In this document: in pieces, positions 7,201 through 10,272 of the stretch | How the letters are laid out: the number at the start of each line of letters is the position of its first letter | Position numbering within the stretch: the first letter of the stretch is position 1 | DNA from: an uncultured delta proteobacterium | GTDB lineage: Bacteria; Myxococcota_A; Polyangia; Polyangiales; Polyangiaceae | Length of the DNA stretch: 10,272 nt | Direction: 5' to 3' | Assembly: GCA_903858055.1 (NCBI GenBank) | Contig: CAIOHM010000194.1 | Location: forward strand, 1-10,272 | The notes under the pieces: generated by a model | What the model was told of the DNA's origin: nothing | The model's input: only the letters and a program-made list of their open reading frames with translations | Database searches by the model: none | Translations under genes and position numbers: made by a program

Positions 7201-8728
7201 CAATGCGGGGCGGCAGCGCCGCGACCGGCGTACGGGCGGCGTGAACCTCGAACCAATCTGCGACGGGCGACCACGACTCCACGACGTTCGTCGTCGCCGC
7301 GAGCTCGTCGAGCACGACGGAAGGAGCGTCCGTCGCGAGAACGATCCGGTGCTCGCGCCCATCCATCATGAGCGCAGGCAGCTCCACGCGGAACGGACCG
7401 GTCGCCTCGAGCGTGGCGACGCGGACCTCGTCGCACCACACGGCAACTTGGACCTGAGCCGGCCCCACGGCGCCCGGCGTCGCCGAGCGAAGCGCTCCGA
7501 CGATCGACGCGTGATCGAGCCGATCGATGCGGCCGGACACCGGCGCGCGCGTCGGCGAGCATCGCAGCGCGGCGCCGAGTGGTCGACCGCCCGCAAACGC
7601 GACGAGTTCGCACCCGCGCCCCGTCAACAGCGAGCTCGGGAGCGCCACGCGAAAGCCGCAAACGCCCCCGCCCTTCCCTGCCGCGGCGAGGTCGTCACTG
7701 ACCTCGTTCGCGAGCGCACGCCCGACGCACACCCCCCGGTGGAAGACCGTCACCTCGACGGGCTCCGCGTCCTCGCCTCCGCGCGTTGCCCAACCCACGA
7801 GGAAGGGCCCGAAGATACCGTCGACGTTGCCTTCGATCCCGGCGGGCGCTGCGGGAGCGTGGGCGCGCGGGCCCTGCGCGAGGGTCACGCGGAGCTCGAC
7901 GGCCGGGATCGGCGCGTCGTCGCCGAGGGAGACGATGCAGAATGCATGCTCTTGGCCGTCGAAGAGCTGGGCCGGCACTGCGACCGCGAAGCCGTGGTGC
8001 CCGTCGCCGATCCCCGCATCGAGGAGGTCCTGGCGAAATACGCTGGCCTCGAAGCGTGCGACGATGGCCTCGCCGTCGGCGAGCGCAAAGGAGCGCGAGC
8101 CCGCGCCAGCGGCGCCCGCAACCGCCCAGCCGTGAAGCGTCGTTCCGTCGAAGACGTCGATGCAACCTCGCGGAATGCCTCGCCCGCCGCTCTCGGACTT
8201 CGCCGCGCCGAAGCGACCAAAGAACCCCCCACGCCCCTGCGAACCCTTCGCTGACTCCATCGGACCCATCCCGCTTCCATTCCCCGTTTGCGCGGCGGCA
8301 CGCTCGGCGCTCGCCACGAGGTTCGTTTCCATCGATTCAATCGTTTCGCGTGTGGCCAGCTCGGCCGCCGCCGGGAGCGTCGCGCCCCCGCTCGCGAGGC
8401 GCACCTCGAGGACGGCTTCGGTCGTGCCGCTCGCGAGCGCCAAGAGGCCCGCGCGAAGGAGATCCGGCTTCGCCTCGCGCACGTCGAACTCGAAACCCGC
8501 ACGTGTGCCTGCGCCGACGCGCACCTCGAGATCGCTTCGACCGATGAGGGTGCGCACGGTGCCGATGACGCAACCTCCAACGACGACGTCGAGGCCCACG
8601 GGCCGCTGAGGCGCGTCGAGATCGACGCACCACCCGACGACGCGGTGATCACGCAACGCCTCGACGAAGCCGCGCGCCGATCGGCTGTCGGCTGCGCGAT
8701 CGAGCGAGGACGAGAGGAGCTCGCTCAC
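4241..8728 (-). CDS. Giant GT2-GT4 glycosyltransferase with four N-terminal GW-type modules
   Basis: 1495 residues. Four divergent beta-rich modules come first, about 18-85, 188-283, 297-393 and 396-475, each opening with G-x-[IV]-(D)...V-x-G-W (VGWCVDL, LHGWAVA, VGWATRG, but VGALRSA in the fourth). A Gly/Ser-rich linker (149-186) separates the first two. Residues about 520-860 look like degenerate helical repeats with recurring SPxxFDxxF/HYL-type segments, as found in other surface-glycan glycosyltransferases. A GT2 (GT-A fold) domain covers about 863-1100: RVSFVIPSYGR (864-874), NND (949-951) at the DXD position, GGFDDRF (1038-1044) and the CEESDL acidic motif (1049-1054). A GT4 (GT-B fold) domain covers about 1131-1480: VFDHYVPEHDRDAGS (1135-1149), HDIEALR (1241-1247), FVGSYNHPPN (1327-1336) and SGAGIKGKVIEACAHG (1405-1420). 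No signal peptide or membrane segments are seen, so it probably acts on the cytoplasmic face, adding two sugars to a lipid-linked glycan; heptose is a candidate donor because the heptose genes follow. The GTG start has a perfect AGGAGG 5 nt upstream. Confidence 0.88.
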   Translation of the reverse strand: MSELLSSSLDRAADSRSARGFVEALRDHRVVGWCVDLDAPQRPVGLDVVVGGCVIGTVRTLIGRSDLEVRVGAGTRAGFEFDVREAKPDLLRAGLLALASGTTEAVLEVRLASGGATLPAAAELATRETIESMETNLVASAERAAAQTGNGSGMGPMESAKGSQGRGGFFGRFGAAKSESGGRGIPRGCIDVFDGTTLHGWAVAGAAGAGSRSFALADGEAIVARFEASVFRQDLLDAGIGDGHHGFAVAVPAQLFDGQEHAFCIVSLGDDAPIPAVELRVTLAQGPRAHAPAAPAGIEGNVDGIFGPFLVGWATRGGEDAEPVEVTVFHRGVCVGRALANEVSDDLAAAGKGGGVCGFRVALPSSLLTGRGCELVAFAGGRPLGAALRCSPTRAPVSGRIDRLDHASIVGALRSATPGAVGPAQVQVAVWCDEVRVATLEATGPFRVELPALMMDGREHRIVLATDAPSVVLDELAATTNVVESWSPVADWFEVHAARTPVAALPPRIAALASRIASSALFSAARYAAAVEETFDTELDAAVHYLRTRSSWSLATSPWLDVEFVAAVAEPVSAGHASPLEWYFSQPGSADAGPNAIFSNVDFLVLAGRSVDGARTAPSFFDEWLTLARNEALSPSALVDAAWVSRAATGSLADALFAWLSSPPAIRKASALHAYFDDDWIGQRCLLAQRKGGACVFTSFRSGELRGIAPHAVLDRKGCDGVDFYAELRAYELTFAERGVDAFARLCPQFDPAVFRGVAASMAQGAAKRSLLATYLSGAAGASTPSFLLDVDDAFVAAQYPALLAFCKAKRGVDDVNRVAARWLRPLGLPTKLEHVTHPEPGMLGLQDLATLRSFRSAVAETPRVSFVIPSYGRDDLVLRCVLSAIQSPGAAGIEFFVAEDAAHIDCGWILGYFLPFVTVHRNATNLGFLRSCNGAVPRTRGEVVLLVNNDVIVHRDAVNELLLAFDGFPRAGVVGGLILNRDGTIQENGGMLWRDASAWNYRRNRALDAESLFNTRAADYVSGCWIAVRRAVWNEVGGFDDRFAPAYCEESDLCMTVRQRGYDVLVAPHSVVTHLDGATMGQDENGNTLKAYQRINREKLVQKWRRVLATHNENADVSPFHTGFEDGQKSVVIVFDHYVPEHDRDAGSRTIYAFLRALAAQRENYVLFVPMNNHRGKYAKSLERMGIEVISGGEGWARFDAVIEKHRTRVKHVLVSRLGVAEHFSWHLDQLTCPKSIYLHDIEALRAFPTDAADVHGDSLVERSMARYVARHRATLAKFDAVISCSREETELLKKFVTRSVVDVFPYNHEPVAVASEVATRRDILFVGSYNHPPNREAIEVFLERAWPEIRAKLPEARLHVCGSGFENASFDADPRVIVHGQVTDATLAYLYRLARVAIAPLLSGAGIKGKVIEACAHGVLPVGTAVAWQGIDLPAGHERLSGPMDSFGSRLVEAYEAFDVAAHATMVRFYEAQRRTNNIDDVLPKTVNAGRWS

Positions 8729-8733
8729 GAAGG

Positions 8734-8739
8734 CCTCCT
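8734..8739 (-). promoter_or_regulatory. Strong Shine-Dalgarno of the giant glycosyltransferase
   Basis: On the minus strand the sequence reads AGGAGG-CCTTC-GTG, a perfect anti-SD complement 5 nt before the GTG at 8728. It fixes this GTG as the start, and it lies in the 33-nt gap after the methyltransferase stop (TAA, 8762-8764). It is the clearest ribosome binding site in the window. Confidence 0.85.
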
Positions 8740-8761
8740 GCGGACGACGACGCGCGAAACG

Positions 8762-9736
8762 TTACGCCACACCGAACGCCTCTTTGAAACGTGCCGTGAA
8801 GCGGCTCCCGGGCTTGAACGCGATGAACGACCGCGTGATCCCCTCCTGGTAGCCCCACACCTCGCTCGCGCGAGAACCGACGAGCTCGACGACGTACTCG
8901 AAGCCCACGGACATGAGCAGGTCGACGAGCGCACGGTAGGTCGGCTGGAACTCGTAATGGGACTCGCCCTCGGCCGAGTACGAGGTGTTCTTGTGCATGA
9001 CGAGGAAGAAGGTCGAGACGGGATCTTTCGCAGCGGCGCAGTCGAAGATCAGAAACTCGCGGCAGCTCGCGAAGAGATCGCGCATCAATTCGACGGGGAA
9101 CGTGACGTGGTACATGAGCCCGCCGCAGAGCGTGACGTCCGCGGCCTCGACACGCGCGAGATCGCGTACATTGACCGCTTCGAACTCGGCGTTCGTGATG
9201 CCGTAGGTCTTCGCCAGCCACCGCGCCTGCCGCACGTTCTGCTCGCGGAGATCCACGCCGCGCACGCGCCCGAAGCCGAGGTAGGCGGCCTCGAGCGCAA
9301 AGACCCCGCAGTGGCTGCCGACGTCGAGGAAGCTCAGCTCTTCGCACGCCTCGCCCAGCACGGCGACCACGCTGCGCACGAGGAGCGAGCCTCGGTAGCG
9401 ATGAAAGCGCCAGTCCCGCGGATCACGAAAGCCGAGCGTCGTGGCCGTACGCTTCGGAAACTCCACTTGGTACGCCCAAGGGCCAACCTCGGCGATGCCG
9501 CGCGCGAGTTCTTCGTCGGACGGCGCGATCGGCGCCGTGAGCTCGAACGTGAACGCGCGAAAATCCGTTTCGAGGTGCGCCGTCGGCAAGAGGTACTCGG
9601 GCTCGTGGAGCGCTTGCGCCTCGGCGAAGCTCCACCACGCGTCGAAGCGCCGCTGCGACTCTTCTGCGCGGTACGGAAATTCACTTGGGAATACGCGTTC
9701 GTTGAGCTTCATGGAAGAGCCCGAACCCTGGCCCAT
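8762..9736 (-). CDS. Class I SAM-dependent methyltransferase, CmoB-like
   Basis: 324 residues from the ATG at 9736, or 316 from the ATG at 9712 (MKLNERVF), which is equally possible; neither has a strong Shine-Dalgarno. The SAM-binding motif I is FLDVGSHCGVFALEA (136-150), followed by the acidic strand-2 motif GVDLRE (160-165) and LCGGLMYHVTFPVELM (203-218), which resembles the LGVLYH..P..H/L segment of CmoB/DUF1698-type methyltransferases. The segment WRFHRYRGSLL (109-119) just ahead of motif I is also CmoB-like. CmoB itself modifies tRNA, but copies inside surface-glycan clusters probably methylate (or carboxymethylate) a sugar; this is inference from context. The Asp/Arg details needed to test for carboxy-SAM binding cannot be judged by eye. 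A 70-nt gap separates it from the FkbH-like gene upstream, and a 33-nt gap from the glycosyltransferase downstream. A stop codon in frame at 9770-9772 limits any earlier start. Confidence 0.8.
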   Translation of the reverse strand: MGQGSGSSMKLNERVFPSEFPYRAEESQRRFDAWWSFAEAQALHEPEYLLPTAHLETDFRAFTFELTAPIAPSDEELARGIAEVGPWAYQVEFPKRTATTLGFRDPRDWRFHRYRGSLLVRSVVAVLGEACEELSFLDVGSHCGVFALEAAYLGFGRVRGVDLREQNVRQARWLAKTYGITNAEFEAVNVRDLARVEAADVTLCGGLMYHVTFPVELMRDLFASCREFLIFDCAAAKDPVSTFFLVMHKNTSYSAEGESHYEFQPTYRALVDLLMSVGFEYVVELVGSRASEVWGYQEGITRSFIAFKPGSRFTARFKEAFGVA

Positions 9737-9806
9737 CCGCGCGAAGTCGCCAAGCCAAAAGTAGCCCCCTCACGGGCGCGCAGAACGAGAAGCGACCGCA
9801 CCCGCG

Positions 9807-10272
9807 TCACGAAGTCACGACACCCACGTGGGGTGCAGGCACGGGCTCACGCGAGAGCGGCAGTTCGAACGCCCCCCCCGCGAGCGGCGTGAAGCCCGCG
9901 CGGAGAAAGACGTCGCGGCAGGGCGTGTTCGACGACGTCTCGACGATGGACGCCGCCAGCGGCTCGCCCGGGGTACGCGCGCGCATTTCGCGAACGACGC
10001 GCTCGAGCGCAGCCACCTCGACGTCGAGACCAATGACGCGGCAGCTCATGACGAGCTGAACGATGTGCGCGCCGCGGAAAATGACGACGCCCACGAGGCC
10101 ATAATCGGCGAAGCGATCACGAACGGTGAACGTGGCGAAGGCGCCGCCCGCCTCGAAGAAGGCGAGCATGGACTCATGGCTCCAGCGGCCGCCATTGGTG
10201 TTGAACTGGTTCGTCTTGTTGACGAGCTCGAACACGCGCGAGAACGACGGGTGCTGCGCGTCGTCGAGCCCG
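9807..10272 (-). CDS. FkbH-like HAD/GNAT protein, C-terminal part (cut by window edge)
   Basis: The frame is open to the right edge, so about 154 C-terminal residues are visible and the gene starts outside the window; the GTG at 10235 is an internal valine, because coding-like sequence (GLDDAQHPSFSR) precedes it. The visible part matches the C-terminal GNAT-type domain of FkbH/HAD-IIIC proteins: NKTNQFNTNGGRWS (18-31), DRFADYGLVGVV (52-63), MSCRVIGLDVE (75-85) and a late FLRAGF. In polyketide pathways FkbH proteins dephosphorylate 1,3-bisphosphoglycerate and load glyceryl onto an acyl carrier protein. Relatives in polysaccharide clusters have less certain roles, perhaps supplying glyceryl or acyl decorations. 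The HAD catalytic domain, needed to judge activity, is beyond the edge. It is followed by 70 nt holding no convincing terminator, so it may share the transcript with the methyltransferase. Confidence 0.82.
   Translation of the reverse strand, partial: GLDDAQHPSFSRVFELVNKTNQFNTNGGRWSHESMLAFFEAGGAFATFTVRDRFADYGLVGVVIFRGAHIVQLVMSCRVIGLDVEVAALERVVREMRARTPGEPLAASIVETSSNTPCRDVFLRAGFTPLAGGAFELPLSREPVPAPHVGVVTS

Noticed and set aside
4334..8254. A 1306-residue open frame on the plus strand, antisense to the glycosyltransferase
   Set aside because: Its translation is rich in Arg, His, Glu and Val with no recognisable motif, while the minus strand holds clear GT2 and GT4 motifs over the same bases. 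Long antisense frames are expected where third positions are strongly G/C.
9756..9770. AGGGGG on the minus strand (9765-9770) followed by a TTG about 6 nt later, suggesting a leader peptide or earlier methyltransferase start
   Set aside because: The TTG is out of frame with the methyltransferase and opens only a short frame of about 25 codons with no sign of coding bias.
8288..9892. A 534-residue plus-strand frame across the methyltransferase and its flanks
   Set aside because: Low-complexity Arg/Glu-rich translation, spanning parts of three minus-strand genes and an intergenic gap; a composition artefact.
1..10272. CRISPR arrays, insertion sequences, tRNA or rRNA genes
   Set aside because: No regularly spaced repeats, transposase motifs, terminal inverted repeats or RNA-gene signatures were seen on either strand.

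Overview
The window is GC-rich with strongly GC-biased third codon positions. It carries a stretch of a cell-surface glycan (capsule, O-antigen or exopolysaccharide) biosynthesis locus. The base composition, the very large multidomain glycosyltransferase and the cluster style suggest a myxobacterium or similar high-GC proteobacterium. That assignment is inference, since no taxonomic marker such as rRNA or tRNA is present.

Layout. Positions 1-30 look like the last codons of an upstream plus-strand gene. They are followed by a non-coding stretch (31-158) with a strong hairpin and a ribosome binding site. A plus-strand sulfotransferase gene (159-1388) comes next. The rest, from 1422 to the right edge, is on the minus strand and reads right to left: the C-terminal end of an FkbH-like HAD/GNAT protein (cut by the window edge), a CmoB-like SAM methyltransferase, a 1495-residue glycosyltransferase, then three heptose-nucleotide genes: hddA (kinase), gmhA (isomerase) and a fused nucleotidyltransferase-phosphatase (hddC-gmhB). 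The last four minus-strand genes overlap at every junction (1, 8 and 4 nt), so they are almost certainly cotranscribed and probably translationally coupled. The sulfotransferase converges on them with a 33-nt gap.

How the genes fit together. GmhA, HddA and the HddC-GmhB fusion supply all four activities needed to turn sedoheptulose 7-phosphate into an activated D-glycero-D-manno-heptose, probably GDP-linked. The giant glycosyltransferase has two catalytic domains (GT2 then GT4) and a long N-terminal half of four divergent beta-type 'GW' modules plus helical repeats. It could transfer heptose and/or another sugar. The methyltransferase, FkbH-like protein and sulfotransferase look like decorating enzymes that methylate, acylate/glycerylate and sulfate the glycan. 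No polymerase, flippase or export gene is visible here. No mobile element, CRISPR array or RNA gene was found.

The most notable points are the architecture of the 1495-residue glycosyltransferase, the compact three-gene heptose pathway with its enzyme fusion, and the carbohydrate-binding-like module at the C-terminus of the sulfotransferase.
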